The notes: generated by a model not told the origin, from the letters alone. Shown: positions 16,911-26,214, counted from the stretch's first letter. The stretch is 64,000 nucleotides of DNA from Streptomyces globisporus (GCA_014649555.1 BMTG01000024.1:1-64000), one strand, 5' to 3'. Translations and numbers: made by a program.

Positions 16911-18740
16911 GTGAAGCCCCGCCGAACGACGTCCCGACCCACGGACCGAGCGGCCCAACTCACCGCCGCCGGACTCGTCACCGCCCTCGCGCTGACCGTC
17001 ACCCTCGTCGCCCCCGCGTCCCCCGCCGCCGCGGCCCCGCAGGAGCCCGGGAGCGGGACGGCCGTCGCGACTTCGACGGACGGCGTCACGCACGAGGAGA
17101 ACGACCGGGTCCCCGAGGGGGCGGTCTGGACCCAGCACTACTTCCCCTCGTCCGACGGTTCGGACACCGAGCTGCACGCCGACGTCCTGCTGCCGGAGGG
17201 CCTGGCCGAGGGCGAGAAGGTGCCGGTGATCCTCTCGGCCGGCGCGTACTTCGGGCACGCCGGGGAGATCGTCCCCGAGGGCCACGAACGCTCCGGTCCC
17301 TCGGAGCGCTTCCAGGACTTCATGAAGGGCACCGACCTGTTCGAGAAGGGCTACGCGTTCGTCATGGTGGACACGCGCGGCTTCGGCGGCTCCACCGGCT
17401 GCCTGGACTTCGGCGGGCCCGGCGACCGGGCCGACGTCGGGGCCGCGATCGACTGGAGCGCGGACCGCCCGTGGTCCACGGGCGCGGTGGGGATGTACGG
17501 CAAGTCCTTCGACGCGCTCACGGGTCTCATCGGCAACAACGCGGACCGGGACGCCCTCAAGGCGGTCGTCGCCCAGGAGCCCGTGTGGGACGCCTACCGC
17601 CTCATCCACTCCAACGGCGTGCCGCGCCCGAACACCGTCGCCACCGCCACCACGTACAACGCCATCGCCGCGATGCCCGGGATGAAGGACGACGACGCCC
17701 GCTACCGGGCCAACGCCGACTACGAGAAGAAGCACCCGGAGTGCTTCGTGGAGAACTCGGACGGCTACCGCATCGCGGATCCGGCCGACCCGTACTGGAC
17801 CGAACGCGACCAGGCGGAGAAGGCCGAGGGCACCGACACTCCGCTGTTCTTCACCCAGGGCTTCACCGAGTCCAACACGAAGCCGGAGGGCATGCGGGAG
17901 TTCCTGGCCAACCACCAGGGTCCGAAGCGCGGTTGGCTGGGCCCGTGGGATCACGTGCGGGGCAACGAGAAGGACGAGAAGGGGCGCCTGGAGATGGGCC
18001 GGGCGGGCTGGTTCGAGGAGACGATGTCGTTCTACGACCAGTACCTCAAGGGCGAGAAGCCGACGGCTGACCACCCGCCGTACGCGATTCAGGACTCCAC
18101 CGGCGCCTGGCGTGCCCAGAAGACCTGGCCGGAGGCGGACCGGTCGGTGACCGTGCCGCTGGGCGACGGCGTCTACGTGGACACCGGCAAGGCTCCTTCG
18201 GCGAGCGGGAAGTCCGGCGAGGCGTCCGGCGAGGCGTCCGTGAAGAAGCCCGGAAAGACGCCCGGAGCGAGTTACGTCGTACGCTCCCGGCCGCTGGACC
18301 GGCCCACCCGGATCACCGGCACCCCGCGGATCTCGATGACGGCCGAGGGGGAGGGAAACGTGATGGTCAAGCTGTACGACGTCGCCGAGGACGGCAAGGC
18401 CGTGATGTTCGACGAGCAGGTCTCCCGCCTGGACGCGGACCGGTTGGCCCTCGACCTCAAGTCGGCCGACTGGACCCTGGACGCCGGCCACACGCTGGCC
18501 GTGGAGATCGGCACGATCGGGACCGGCGACTGGCTCGACACCCCGTCGCGGCAGACCGTACGGATCATGAACGCACGGCTCGGACTGTCGCTGGACGACC
18601 CGTCCGACGACACGCCCACGGCCGGTGAGCGCGCACCGTACCTGGACACGTACGTCAGCGCGTACACGACCCGACTCCCTTCAGGGAAGCCGACGTTCAC
18701 GCTCCCCGCCCCGAAGGGCCTGACGAAAAACGCCCCCTGA
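16911..18740 (+). CDS. Secreted CocE/NonD (S15) type hydrolase, X-Pro dipeptidyl-peptidase-like
   Basis: The 609-residue protein starts at GTG after a GGGAGGAA site and carries a Sec signal peptide (basic start, hydrophobic core about residues 17-38, cleavage near AAAA). The alpha/beta hydrolase domain has the nucleophile Ser199 in GMYGKSFDALTG and a GPWDHVRG histidine motif. The C-terminal part is the jelly-roll domain seen in X-Pro dipeptidyl-peptidases and cocaine esterases. It should hydrolyse peptides or esters outside the cell. A repetitive SGEASGEAS linker lies near residue 435. Confidence 0.88.
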   Translation: MKPRRTTSRPTDRAAQLTAAGLVTALALTVTLVAPASPAAAAPQEPGSGTAVATSTDGVTHEENDRVPEGAVWTQHYFPSSDGSDTELHADVLLPEGLAEGEKVPVILSAGAYFGHAGEIVPEGHERSGPSERFQDFMKGTDLFEKGYAFVMVDTRGFGGSTGCLDFGGPGDRADVGAAIDWSADRPWSTGAVGMYGKSFDALTGLIGNNADRDALKAVVAQEPVWDAYRLIHSNGVPRPNTVATATTYNAIAAMPGMKDDDARYRANADYEKKHPECFVENSDGYRIADPADPYWTERDQAEKAEGTDTPLFFTQGFTESNTKPEGMREFLANHQGPKRGWLGPWDHVRGNEKDEKGRLEMGRAGWFEETMSFYDQYLKGEKPTADHPPYAIQDSTGAWRAQKTWPEADRSVTVPLGDGVYVDTGKAPSASGKSGEASGEASVKKPGKTPGASYVVRSRPLDRPTRITGTPRISMTAEGEGNVMVKLYDVAEDGKAVMFDEQVSRLDADRLALDLKSADWTLDAGHTLAVEIGTIGTGDWLDTPSRQTVRIMNARLGLSLDDPSDDTPTAGERAPYLDTYVSAYTTRLPSGKPTFTLPAPKGLTKNAP

Positions 18741-18842
18741 TCCACCGATGATTTCGCCGCCCTCCGCCGGTCATAGATGCGACACCGACCGGACGGGGGC
18801 GGCGCCCGCCTGCCCGCCCCCACCCAACAGACGGGACACGCC

Positions 18843-19058
18843 ATGACCGACAACGCCGTGAAGGGCCCTGCGAGCTACTTCCCCTCGATCGAGAAGAAGT
18901 ACGGCCGTCCGGTGGCCGAGTGGAAGGGCCTCATCCGGACCTCCCCGCTGACGAAGCACGGGGAGCTGGTCGGCTGGCTCACGTCCGAACACGGCCTGGG
19001 CCACGGGCACGCCAACGCCCTGGTGGCGCACACGCTGGCGGAGGACAGCGCCCGCTGA
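18843..19058 (+). CDS. DUF4287 family small protein (chromosomal copy)
   Basis: The 71-residue protein begins MTDNAVKGPASYFPSIEKKYG and ends with LGHGHANALVAHTLAED, as in DUF4287 proteins of unknown role. A close paralogue occurs at 31492 inside the accessory array; the two are nearly identical in sequence. It stands alone between the peptidase and the deacetylase. Confidence 0.85.
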   Translation: MTDNAVKGPASYFPSIEKKYGRPVAEWKGLIRTSPLTKHGELVGWLTSEHGLGHGHANALVAHTLAEDSAR

Positions 19059-19245
19059 CCCCTGCCCCCTGATCCCTGACACCTGATCCCCGGCCCCTCC
19101 CCCCCCACGTCGCGGAACACCGCCGTTTGTCGCCGCTTGCCCGCAGACATGTCCGCGCTCGGTAACCGCGGCATCCCATCCGGGCGTTCGCATGTCTGGA
19201 TGGGTGCACGGCATCGGGTGGTCACGGCAGAAGGGGCGGGCGGAC

Positions 19246-20013
19246 ATGGCGAAGCACAAGGGACGGGCCTGGCACAGCAGGCTCCTCGCGGCGGCGCTCG
19301 GCGTGACGGCGCTGGCCGCTGCCGCCTCGGTGTGGACCGCCCAGGCCGACCCCACCGGGCAGCCGAAGGGCGGCGACTCGGCGGCCGCCGCGGAACGGCC
19401 GGTCAAGAAGGTGGCAGCGGAGATCGCGCACGCCTCGGAGGCCGGCCCGCGGGGCGTCAACATCACCATCGACGACGGGCCGGACCCGGTCTGGACGCCG
19501 CAGGTGCTGCGCCTGCTGAAGGACGAAGGCGTGAAGGCCACCTTCTGCATGGTGGGCACCCAGGCCAAGGCCTACCCGGACCTGGTCAAGAAGGTCGTGG
19601 CGGACGGCCACCGGCTGTGCAACCACACCGTCTCGCACGACACCACCATGGACACCAAGTCCGAGGCCTACCAGTCCCAGCAGATCCTGGACGCCGAAAG
19701 GATGATCATCAAGGCGTCCGGAGGCGTCCGGTCGCAGTACTACCGGGCCCCGGGCGGTGCCTTCACCCCGTACAGTCGGCAGCTCGCCGCGTCCCACGGG
19801 ATGCGGCCGCTCGGCTGGAACGTCGACACCAAGGACTTCGAACACCCCGGTGCGGACACGATGGTCGCCACCGTCAAGCGCGAGATCTCGGGCGGCCCGA
19901 CCGTCCTTTTCCACGACGCGGGCGGGGAGCGCTCCGAGACCGTGACGGCGCTGCGCGAGGTCCTGCCCTGGCTGCGGGAACAGGGCTACACCTTCGGCTT
20001 CCCCGTGCGCTGA
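19246..20013 (+). CDS. Polysaccharide deacetylase (NodB homology, CE4)
   Basis: The 255-residue protein has a signal or anchor segment (about residues 10-30) followed by a NodB domain: TIDDGPDP (motif 1, catalytic Asp and metal Asp), HTVSHD (motif 2), RAPGGAF (motif 3), WNVDTKDF (motif 4) and VLFHDAG (motif 5). It should deacetylate an N-acetylated glycan at the cell surface, such as peptidoglycan or chitin oligomers. The start at 19246 is chosen because it begins directly with the basic signal region. Confidence 0.9.
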   Translation: MAKHKGRAWHSRLLAAALGVTALAAAASVWTAQADPTGQPKGGDSAAAAERPVKKVAAEIAHASEAGPRGVNITIDDGPDPVWTPQVLRLLKDEGVKATFCMVGTQAKAYPDLVKKVVADGHRLCNHTVSHDTTMDTKSEAYQSQQILDAERMIIKASGGVRSQYYRAPGGAFTPYSRQLAASHGMRPLGWNVDTKDFEHPGADTMVATVKREISGGPTVLFHDAGGERSETVTALREVLPWLREQGYTFGFPVR

Positions 20014-20117
20014 GCGGGGCTCCGCGATCCCGTCGCCCCCGGACGGACACAGAATCTGCACACGCCAGTAGAGTGCGATGCTTGTTCGATTCGCCGGGAG
20101 GCGGAGGGGGAGGAATC

Positions 20118-20588
20118 GTGGGGGCACAACTGCGCGACACCGCTACGGAATTGGCGGGCGTGCTGTGGCGCGAGCACACCGTGTACCGGGAGCGGTCCGG
20201 GGGGATGGTCATCCGGGGCGAGCACGTACGGCGCTGGATCAGCCTCGCCCCGGCGGGCGGCCGGGACGAGATCCTCGTACGAGCCGGCCGCATCCTGGAC
20301 GGCGGCACCACCGCCCCGGCGCGCTCGGAGGCCGTGGTGCCTCTCTCCGCCGGTACGGACGTACTCGCCGCCGCCTGCCGCCGCCTGCTGGCCGAGGCGG
20401 CATCCGATGCGGAGCGGGTCACCCGGGGCGGGGCGGCAACCGGGTCCGGCCGGGCCCGCCGACCGGGGAGGACCGCGCGCCGCAAGGGCAGGGGACGGCA
20501 CACCGGGTTCGGCTCGTGGGTGATCGTCATCTGTGTCGTCGGGGTGATCGGCCTGTACGTCTACAGCAACGCGACGCTGCACGGCTGA
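20118..20588 (+). CDS. Hypothetical protein with C-terminal membrane anchor
   Basis: The 156-residue protein starts at a GTG after a strong GGGGGAGGA site. It has a soluble N-terminal part (WISLAPAGGRDEILVRAGRI), a basic linker rich in R, G and K around residues 110-135, and one hydrophobic helix at the very C-terminus (SWVIVICVVGVIGLYVYS), so it is probably tail-anchored. I do not recognise a family. Confidence 0.6.
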   Translation: MGAQLRDTATELAGVLWREHTVYRERSGGMVIRGEHVRRWISLAPAGGRDEILVRAGRILDGGTTAPARSEAVVPLSAGTDVLAAACRRLLAEAASDAERVTRGGAATGSGRARRPGRTARRKGRGRHTGFGSWVIVICVVGVIGLYVYSNATLHG

Positions 20589-20624
20589 GGGGGACGGCGG
20601 CGGGTCCGGGCCGGCGAGCTGCCG

Positions 20625-21131
20625 TCACCACCACGCCCGGCAGTCCTCCGCGGAGATCTCGGCGACAGCCGCATCCCTCACCTGCTCCAGGCCCGGGATG
20701 TAGGGGCGAACGTCGGCGAGCGGGGTGCAGAAGGTGACGTTCGAGGTGAGGAGGCCCTCGTCGGTATCGGCGTAGGACAACGAGACGTACGCCCGGACCC
20801 GGGAGTCGCCGAACTGCTCCCGCGCCTTCCGGAGACAGGCGCACACGTATGCCAGACACCGGCGGACGAGGAGCGGGGTGCGTTCGTGCGGCGCGGCGGG
20901 GAGGTCGTAGTCCGTCATGCCTCTCCCGTTGACCGTGGTCTCCTCCGAGAGCCGGTCGACGTAGCGGCCGGGCGTCTCCGGCCGGAGGCCGTTCAGCACG
21001 CGTCCACCGGCGGCGGTGACGGACCACCCGCGTTCCGCGACGTCGCGGAACAGGGGCGGGATGTCGTGATGGCCCAGACCGGAGACGCCCGTCGCCCGGA
21101 GCAGTTCCCGCATGCGAGCGTTGCTTCGCAC
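20625..21131 (-). CDS. Hypothetical protein
   Basis: This 168-residue soluble protein starts at a GTG directly after the stop of the upstream gene (TAAGTG), so it is in one operon with it. The C-terminal half has strand-rich segments (VRAYVSLSYADTDEGLLTSNVTFCTPL). No family is recognised; together with the next genes it may belong to a set of small immunity-like proteins, which is inference from size and clustering only. Confidence 0.5.
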   Translation of the reverse strand: MRSNARMRELLRATGVSGLGHHDIPPLFRDVAERGWSVTAAGGRVLNGLRPETPGRYVDRLSEETTVNGRGMTDYDLPAAPHERTPLLVRRCLAYVCACLRKAREQFGDSRVRAYVSLSYADTDEGLLTSNVTFCTPLADVRPYIPGLEQVRDAAVAEISAEDCRAWW

Positions 21132-21560
21132 TTACGTCGCCTCCGGCAAGAAGGGGCCGGCCGCCCCACCCCAGGAGAAGACGAACCCACCCCGTGAAGC
21201 GTCGTACGTGACGGCGGCACCCGAGCTTTCCAGAGGGAACTGCTCATGAAGCCACCCGTCCATGGCCAACGCCGCCGCCTCGGACCGATAGTCACTCAGC
21301 GGACAGTCGAGTGAGGACGCGAGAATGAGAACACCGTCGGGTACGAGCTCACTCAGGGCGCGGGCGTTGAGGGACACCCCGAACGCCAGCCAGGCGGCGT
21401 CCTCCCAGTACAGGCCGGCTGCCGGGAGACCGAGCCAGATCTTCCTGTGGATCCGCATGCTGTGTGGCGGGATCCCGCCTTCGAGCGAGGCGACTTCGGC
21501 CCGCAGATTCACCGCCAGCCCACCCGCCGGACCTCGAAAGCGGAACGCGAACACGTGCAT
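21132..21560 (-). CDS. Hypothetical protein
   Basis: The 142-residue product starts at the ATG at 21560 (MHVFAFRFRG); a GTG directly before it is also possible. It reads as a mixed alpha/beta soluble protein with SSLDCPLSDYRSEAAALAMDGW near residue 80-100. It is immediately followed by the 168-residue gene and preceded by the DUF6243 gene 10 bases upstream, forming an operon of four small genes. Confidence 0.5.
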   Translation of the reverse strand: MHVFAFRFRGPAGGLAVNLRAEVASLEGGIPPHSMRIHRKIWLGLPAAGLYWEDAAWLAFGVSLNARALSELVPDGVLILASSLDCPLSDYRSEAAALAMDGWLHEQFPLESSGAAVTYDASRGGFVFSWGGAAGPFLPEAT

Positions 21561-21570
21561 CACGGGTCCT

Positions 21571-21834
21571 TCAGTCGCCGGCGGTGTCCGTCTGCCCGGC
21601 GCCGTCGGTAGCGCCCGCCGGCCCGGAACCCTCGGCCGGGCCCGGCTGCCCGGCACTCCCGCTCGTGCCCGCCTTCTCCCGCATCTTGCGCACCAGCTCC
21701 GCCTTCTGCTCGGCCGCGTTCTGGCGGTCGAGGTTGCGGTGCGGCCCGTTGTTCTGCCGTTCGGCGCGGGACTGCCGCTTGCGCTGGCCTCCGCCCATGC
21801 CCACGGGATTGTTGATGTTCTTGCTGTCGGTCAT
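21571..21834 (-). CDS. DUF6243 family small basic protein
   Basis: The 87-residue protein begins MTDSKNINNPVGMGGGQRKR and is rich in Q, R and K through residue 55, then Gly/Ala rich. This N-terminus is typical of the Streptomyces DUF6243 family, of unknown function. The ATG overlaps the stop of the upstream gene in ATGA. Confidence 0.7.
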   Translation of the reverse strand: MTDSKNINNPVGMGGGQRKRQSRAERQNNGPHRNLDRQNAAEQKAELVRKMREKAGTSGSAGQPGPAEGSGPAGATDGAGQTDTAGD

Positions 21835-22409
21835 GAGTTCTCCCGGAATGAGGTGATCTGAACCGTCGGTCCTTCGACGCGGACCGCGCCCGCCGTGAAA
21901 ACGGCCCAGAGCAGATCCTGGCATCCGAAGACGGGCTCCCCCCAACTGTCCACCCGGACATGGACACGGGACGGCCCGGTCACGGTGGCGTCCCACCACT
22001 CCCAGCCCCGGGAGTGCTCGTCCGGGTCGAAGCGGTACAGCCAGTCCTGGAGATCCCACGGCCGGCCGCCCCCGGTGTGCTCCGCGTACGCCTCGCGGCC
22101 CGCCCGGGCGAACTGCGGTGCCCGTTCCTCGTCCCCGGACCCGGACCCGGAACCCACCGCGGCGAACCAGCCCGGGACCTCGTCGACCGGCAGGCTCTCC
22201 TGCTCGAAGTCAGCCGTGCAGCCCATCCGTACGGCGGGCACGAGCACCGAGCGCAGACGCTCCACGTACGCCGCGGCGTCCCCGGAGACATCGATGACGA
22301 AGAGGGAGAGAACGGGGGGCGCGGCATCCGCACCCGGGCGCTCCCGGACAGGCCGGTGCTCCCGGACACGCTGGAGCTCGGCGGCCAGGCTGTCACCGGT
22401 GTGCATCAT
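21831..22409 (-). CDS. Hypothetical protein, acidic
   Basis: A 192-residue acidic protein with segments LSLFVIDVSGDAAAYVERLRSVLVPAV and RVHVRVDSWGEPVFGCQDLLWAVFTAGA. It is the first gene of the four-gene operon running to 20625 and overlaps DUF6243 by four bases. I recognise no family. Confidence 0.5.
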   Translation of the reverse strand: MMHTGDSLAAELQRVREHRPVRERPGADAAPPVLSLFVIDVSGDAAAYVERLRSVLVPAVRMGCTADFEQESLPVDEVPGWFAAVGSGSGSGDEERAPQFARAGREAYAEHTGGGRPWDLQDWLYRFDPDEHSRGWEWWDATVTGPSRVHVRVDSWGEPVFGCQDLLWAVFTAGAVRVEGPTVQITSFRENS

Positions 22410-22496
22410 CCGAGGTGGGTCACCCTTCCTGTACCGGGCGTCCCCACGCCAGGGGCCGTGGCATTCCCTCCGGCGCCCGAGCGATTTCGCGGGACC

Positions 22497-22880
22497 TCAG
22501 CCGTCATCGGACTCCCGAAGCCGCTGGATGCCTCCCTTCCACGGAAGTTCATCCTCGAAGTCACACGCTGCGACGGCCTGCGCCTGGGAGCCCCACAGGG
22601 ATTCGAGAATACGTGAAACGGTATCCACCGCAGCCGTTTCGCCGTGTGGCGTCACGGGCTCCGTCTCGATCTGGACAGGCCACCGGACGAAGTCGTCGGA
22701 CTCGACTCCGCCGGATGGGGCGGCGGGATTTCGACGCACCTCGATTTCCATCTCGCCGACCGAAAGCGCGTTCCGTACGAAGGCCCCGTCGAAAAGGCTG
22801 CCGAGCAGACGTCGCGTTTCATCGACGGTGATGTTCGTGACCAGGATCCTGCAGTAGGAGTATCGGCTCATGGGGATCAC
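22497..22880 (-). CDS. Hypothetical small protein, possibly immunity-like
   Basis: The 127-residue protein starts at a GTG overlapping the stop of the upstream frame (GTGA) or at the ATG at 22871. It begins with strand-rich SRYSYCRILVTNITVDETRRLLGSLF and contains a MEIEVRRNP strand. Small alpha/beta proteins directly downstream of a polymorphic toxin end are often immunity proteins; the upstream frame here is degenerate, so this is inference. Confidence 0.45.
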   Translation of the reverse strand: MIPMSRYSYCRILVTNITVDETRRLLGSLFDGAFVRNALSVGEMEIEVRRNPAAPSGGVESDDFVRWPVQIETEPVTPHGETAAVDTVSRILESLWGSQAQAVAACDFEDELPWKGGIQRLRESDDG

Positions 22881-23150
22881 AGGACTTTGATGTAGGGAGG
22901 ATTGTCGAATGGGCCTCCCCTGCGGATGATGGACAGATCGACCTCCATTCCCCGTTGTGCTTCCAGCGCCTTCCGTGGACTGCGCAGACCGGCTTCGCCG
23001 GCTTGGATCTTCCCGGTCTCCCCGAGGCGGACGGCGCTGACAGCACGGTCCCAGCGGGCACCCGGCAGGTGGTGGCGACCGGCACCAAGCAGAACAACAC
23101 CGCCGTCCCGCCCTCGCCGTTGCCCTGGAAGAATCCGCCTACGCCCTCGC
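22877..23150 (-). pseudogene. Remnant of an unassigned gene, possibly a toxin tip
   Basis: The frame ending at 22877 finishes GMEVDLSIIRRGGPFDNPPYIKVL, which looks like a real protein end, but further upstream the sensible coding moves to another frame (IREGVGGFFQGNGEGGTAVL), implying a frameshift. Its position between a DUF6193-like frame and a small immunity-like gene suggests a broken toxin end. No family assigned. Confidence 0.35.
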
Positions 23151-23153
23151 GGA

Positions 23154-23545
23154 TCAGCCGCGTGGTGGCAGTGCATCCGAGTCCGGCGTCTCTGTCCGGT
23201 GGTACAAATCCTGAGCCGTTCCCTCGACCGCAGGTCCCCAGTGTTCGGGCAGGGTTGCGGAAAGCAGCGCGACTGCCTCCGGCGCGTTGTCGGCCACGCC
23301 TGCCTCCCGGAGACCGGACTCTCCCGTCTCCCACAGGCGAAGGACGGAGAAGCGTCCGTCGCGCCGTCTGAAGAGGGAGGGCACGTCCCGGGACCACGGG
23401 GGCTGTGTGCAGCGGCTGAACTGAAGAGAGCCATGACTGATGAGCGGAAAGAGCGAACGGAGTTTCGGATTCGCATGGGCGGCCCGTGAAAGGGCCGGAT
23501 CGATCACGCCGGATGGCTCCGACAGGACGCTGTGCCACTCCCTGG
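23154..23545 (-). pseudogene. DUF6193-like frame fused to RHS debris
   Basis: The frame from 23567 to 23154 reads VVEEVTFT of an RHS core and then, at about 23545, switches to a DUF6193-like protein: EWHSVLSEPSGVIDPALSRAA, NPKLRSLFPLISHG, SRCTQPPWSRDV. It aligns with the intact immunity-like genes at 44256, 57755 and 58132. The native N-terminus is missing and the usual GCGPAVEG ending is HWGPAVEG. The junction is a recombination scar. Confidence 0.6.
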
Positions 23546-23879
23546 TGAAGGTCACCTCCTCGACCACCGTCGCCCCGTCCTCGGCCAGGCGCTGCTTGGC
23601 CGAGCGCCGTCCCAGGGCGTCGTAGAGGTAGCGCCAGCGCGTACCGTCCGGTGTGGTGACCGAGACGAGGCGGTCCTCCGCGTCTCAGCCGTAGCGCCAG
23701 GTCTCGGGCTTGCGGGAGGGGCGGCTCCTCTGGCGCAGGATCACCCGGCCTTGGGCGTCGTGTTCGTACCGGACACGGCCCGCACGGGTGATGCGCGTTC
23801 CGGCGTACTCACGCGGCCCGGAGGCGTCGCCCGCACCGGGCCAGGAGGCACTGGTCTGGTTCCCGGCCGCGTCGTACGG
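23546..23879 (-). pseudogene. RHS repeat gene fragment
   Basis: About 334 bases are almost identical to the RHS toxin gene at about 45653-45986 (segments SGPREYAGTRITRAGRVRYEHD and TRWRYLYDALGRRSAKQRL). A TGG to TGA change at about 23687 creates a stop within the fragment, and both ends break abruptly, at TFT on one side and after NQTSASWPGAGD-like sequence on the other. It lies outside the attachment-site array. Confidence 0.8.
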
Positions 23880-23974
23880 CTCGACGCCTCGGGCGCGGAG
23901 GCGGCGACGCGATCGACGGCGTACGGCATCTGGGACTCCTGGCTCTGACCGGAGGCAGGACGAGGACAAGCGGA

Positions 23975-24000
23975 GGGGACCGAGGGCTGCTTCGGTCCCC
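23975..24000. terminator. Candidate bidirectional hairpin
   Basis: GGGGACCGA (23975-23983) and TCGGTCCCC (23992-24000) form a perfect 9-bp stem with an 8-base loop. It separates the RHS debris from the rightward operon at 24215. The sequence from 23880 to 24214 otherwise shows nothing I can support. Confidence 0.5.
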
Positions 24001-24214
24001 TCCCCAGGCCGGGGGGGCGCCGGACGGCTGGACCGGCCGCAGGACTGCGACCCTGACGGGTACTCCGTCAGCCTGTTGAGGCCAGTGGCCGGATGATCAC
24101 CCAGCGCGGGAGCGCGGCACGGGTTTCGGTACGGTCCCCCGCCTACGAGGAGCACACGGCGAGACTGCGCAGGCAGCGGTCCGGCTCCCCGTTCTCTGCA
24201 GCGGCCGAAAGTCC

Positions 24215-24880
24215 GTGGCGGTGTCTCAGTGGGTCCGGCATCATCCGCATGTGATGGTGATGCACCCCGTTCTGGAGATTTTCGCTGCCGATGACTTCGC
24301 GCTCTGGCCGGTCGCCGAGCACGAGTCATTCGGCTACCTCGTGCTCAACGGGAAACTGACTCCGGCGGAGGTCGGCACAGCCGTCATGCGGATCGCCGAC
24401 TGCAACGACTTCGAGCCCGAGGAGGAGCACGGCCCGTGCCCCGCCGACCCACTCGGCATCTTCCTGCACGGGTTGCTCACCATGCCTGACCTGTTCGCCG
24501 CCGGTGGGTTCCGGGTGACCGACACCACCACCGGCACCGTCTTCGTCGAGCCGGGCTGCTGCAACGGCCTGGAGGCCTGGCGGGACTGGCTGGACGTGCT
24601 CGACGGCTCCGGCTTCGCCCACTTCGGCCACGATCCCTCCTCGACGGCCGAACGCGTCGGTGACACCGTCCGGCTGACGTACGACGTCTACGGGACGGAC
24701 GGCAGCCCGGTGACCGAGCTGCCGGCAGACCAGGTACGCAGGCTCGTCGCCGACGCCCAGCAGGACGTGCGGGAGTTCCTCGGCCTCGCCGGAACCTGGG
24801 CCGAACAGCACCTGCCAGCACACGCCGCCCCCGTCACTGCGGCCCTGGCACGGGCCCTGGACCTGGCGTCCTCACCATGA
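24215..24880 (+). CDS. Hypothetical protein
   Basis: From the GTG at 24215 the product is 221 residues; starts at the ATG codons at 24254 or 24260 are equally possible. It is acidic, with GKLTPAEVGTAVMRIADCNDFEPEEEHGPC and a C-terminal helix-rich part. Its stop overlaps the start of the next gene in ATGA, so both are co-translated. No family recognised. Confidence 0.55.
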   Translation: MAVSQWVRHHPHVMVMHPVLEIFAADDFALWPVAEHESFGYLVLNGKLTPAEVGTAVMRIADCNDFEPEEEHGPCPADPLGIFLHGLLTMPDLFAAGGFRVTDTTTGTVFVEPGCCNGLEAWRDWLDVLDGSGFAHFGHDPSSTAERVGDTVRLTYDVYGTDGSPVTELPADQVRRLVADAQQDVREFLGLAGTWAEQHLPAHAAPVTAALARALDLASSP

Positions 24881-25530
24881 CCAGTTTCCTGACCCACAGA
24901 GCACGCGTGCAGGATGTCCGCCTGCCCCTTCACCGCCGGCACAGTGCGCTGCGGACCTGTCTCACCTGCTTTGCGCCGTACGGCTTGCGGGCGACGTACC
25001 ACCACCTCACGCTCAGCGCCGCGATCCCCCGGCGGCTGGAGGCGGACCCGGACGCGCTGGTGCGGGCGGTGGAGGAACTGCACGGGGCACGGATGCTGTG
25101 GCTCGCGCGGGCGGAGGAGTACGCGGCGCAGCGCCGGGCGGAGAAGCGGGCCGGTCGGCGGGCCGCGGCGAACCCGCGACCGTGGTGGCTGCGGAGCTGG
25201 TGGGAGGGCCCGAACCGCGCCTGGTACGACACCCCGTTTCGCCATCCGCCGCTGCGGCTGCCCGCGTACGTCCGGCGGCAGAACGCGATTCTGGACGGCG
25301 CCGATCTCCCCGGCTGCCCCGCCTGCGGGGACGAGGGACCACCGGTGTCGAACTCGACCGGGCACGGCTGGGTGGAGCTGTGCCGGGGCTGCGCGTGGGT
25401 GCTGGCGCCATGCCCGTGCGGGCAGCGGCACCCGGTCGTTCCGGAGACCCCGTTCAACTGGAACGGGATCTGGCGGCGGGCGCACATGAGCGATGACGGA
25501 ACGCCGAACCCGCATTGGCCTGCGGTCTAG
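24877..25530 (+). CDS. Hypothetical protein with C-terminal zinc-finger-like cysteines
   Basis: A 217-residue basic protein. The C-terminal third holds the cysteine pairs GCPAC (about residues 147-151), CRGC and CPCG, which could bind zinc. The N-terminal part has HLTLSAAIPRRLEADPDALVRAVEELHG. It overlaps the preceding gene by four bases. It is the last gene before the first attachment-like repeat. Function unknown. Confidence 0.55.
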   Translation: MTSFLTHRARVQDVRLPLHRRHSALRTCLTCFAPYGLRATYHHLTLSAAIPRRLEADPDALVRAVEELHGARMLWLARAEEYAAQRRAEKRAGRRAAANPRPWWLRSWWEGPNRAWYDTPFRHPPLRLPAYVRRQNAILDGADLPGCPACGDEGPPVSNSTGHGWVELCRGCAWVLAPCPCGQRHPVVPETPFNWNGIWRRAHMSDDGTPNPHWPAV

Positions 25531-25605
25531 GGGTGCCTGGCGGATCATGGCTTCTCTGAACGGCTGAAACAGAGGCGGGGTGGCCCGCGGCGCCTCAGGC
25601 GCGCC

Positions 25606-25750
25606 CGGACAGCGAACAGGGCCCGGGTCGATGACCTGGGCCTCAGTCGTGGAGCGGGTGACGAGAATCGAACTCGCGCTCTGAACCCCGGAATCGGTGG
25701 TTCTTGAGCAGTCGTTCCTGCTGACCTGCACGGTCGGCCGAGACGCCCAG
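25606..25750 (-). repeat. Attachment-like repeat 1 (diverged; left end of array)
   Basis: The hairpin GGCCCGGGTCGATGACCTGGGCC is followed from 25650 by the tRNA-Gly 3' end (acceptor and T arm intact), but the anticodon-loop part differs from other copies (CCCGGAATCGG). The arm is short and related to those of repeats 3 and 9. It marks the boundary between core-like genes and the accessory array. The sequence from 25751 to 25972 shows nothing I can support. Confidence 0.75.
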
Positions 25751-25972
25751 ATGTAGAGGTGGGGGTGGACGTCGTGACGAGAGCTCTCGGGGGCAGATCG
25801 CGGAGCGCCGTCACGACGAAGGCGCATTCGATGTCGAGTCCTGACCCGTGAACCCGGAAACGGCGTCGAAGATCGACCGTACAGCGGTTACTGGCACTGA
25901 ATGCGCCTGCGAACTCGCCACCACCCGACCGACCCGATGACCGGCTCAGGAAACGGCGCGCGGGCCAAATCC

Positions 25973-26214
25973 TCAGGTCAGCAGGCGGCGCTGGACGACG
26001 AGACCGTGCGTGGCGATCTCGGAGGGTGCATCGGAGGCCGCACCCACGATGCGAAGCTCTGACCCGGGGCCGCATGGTCCCGCCAGTACCTGGGCACGGT
26101 CTCGCGCACGACCTCGAACCGCCCTGCGGTGGTGAGGCGGGAGGTGGGCTGCCAACCGCCCGCGTCCGCTTCGAACGCGACGAGAAGCGGCGGTCCGGGC
26201 GCCGCAGCGGCCGC
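25973..26214 (-). pseudogene. Frameshifted gene remnant downstream of the thioredoxin-like gene
   Basis: One minus-strand frame reads LLVAFEADAGGWQPTSRLTTAGRFEVVRETVPRYW and a second, after a frameshift near 26040, ends THGLVVQRRLLT with a stop at 25973. Together they look like one short protein broken by an indel. The family is not recognised. Confidence 0.4.

Noticed and set aside
25650-25700. Intact tRNA-Gly gene at a repeat
   Set aside because: The acceptor 3' strand and T arm are present but the D arm, anticodon 5' strand and acceptor 5' strand are absent in all thirteen copies, so none is a full tRNA gene.
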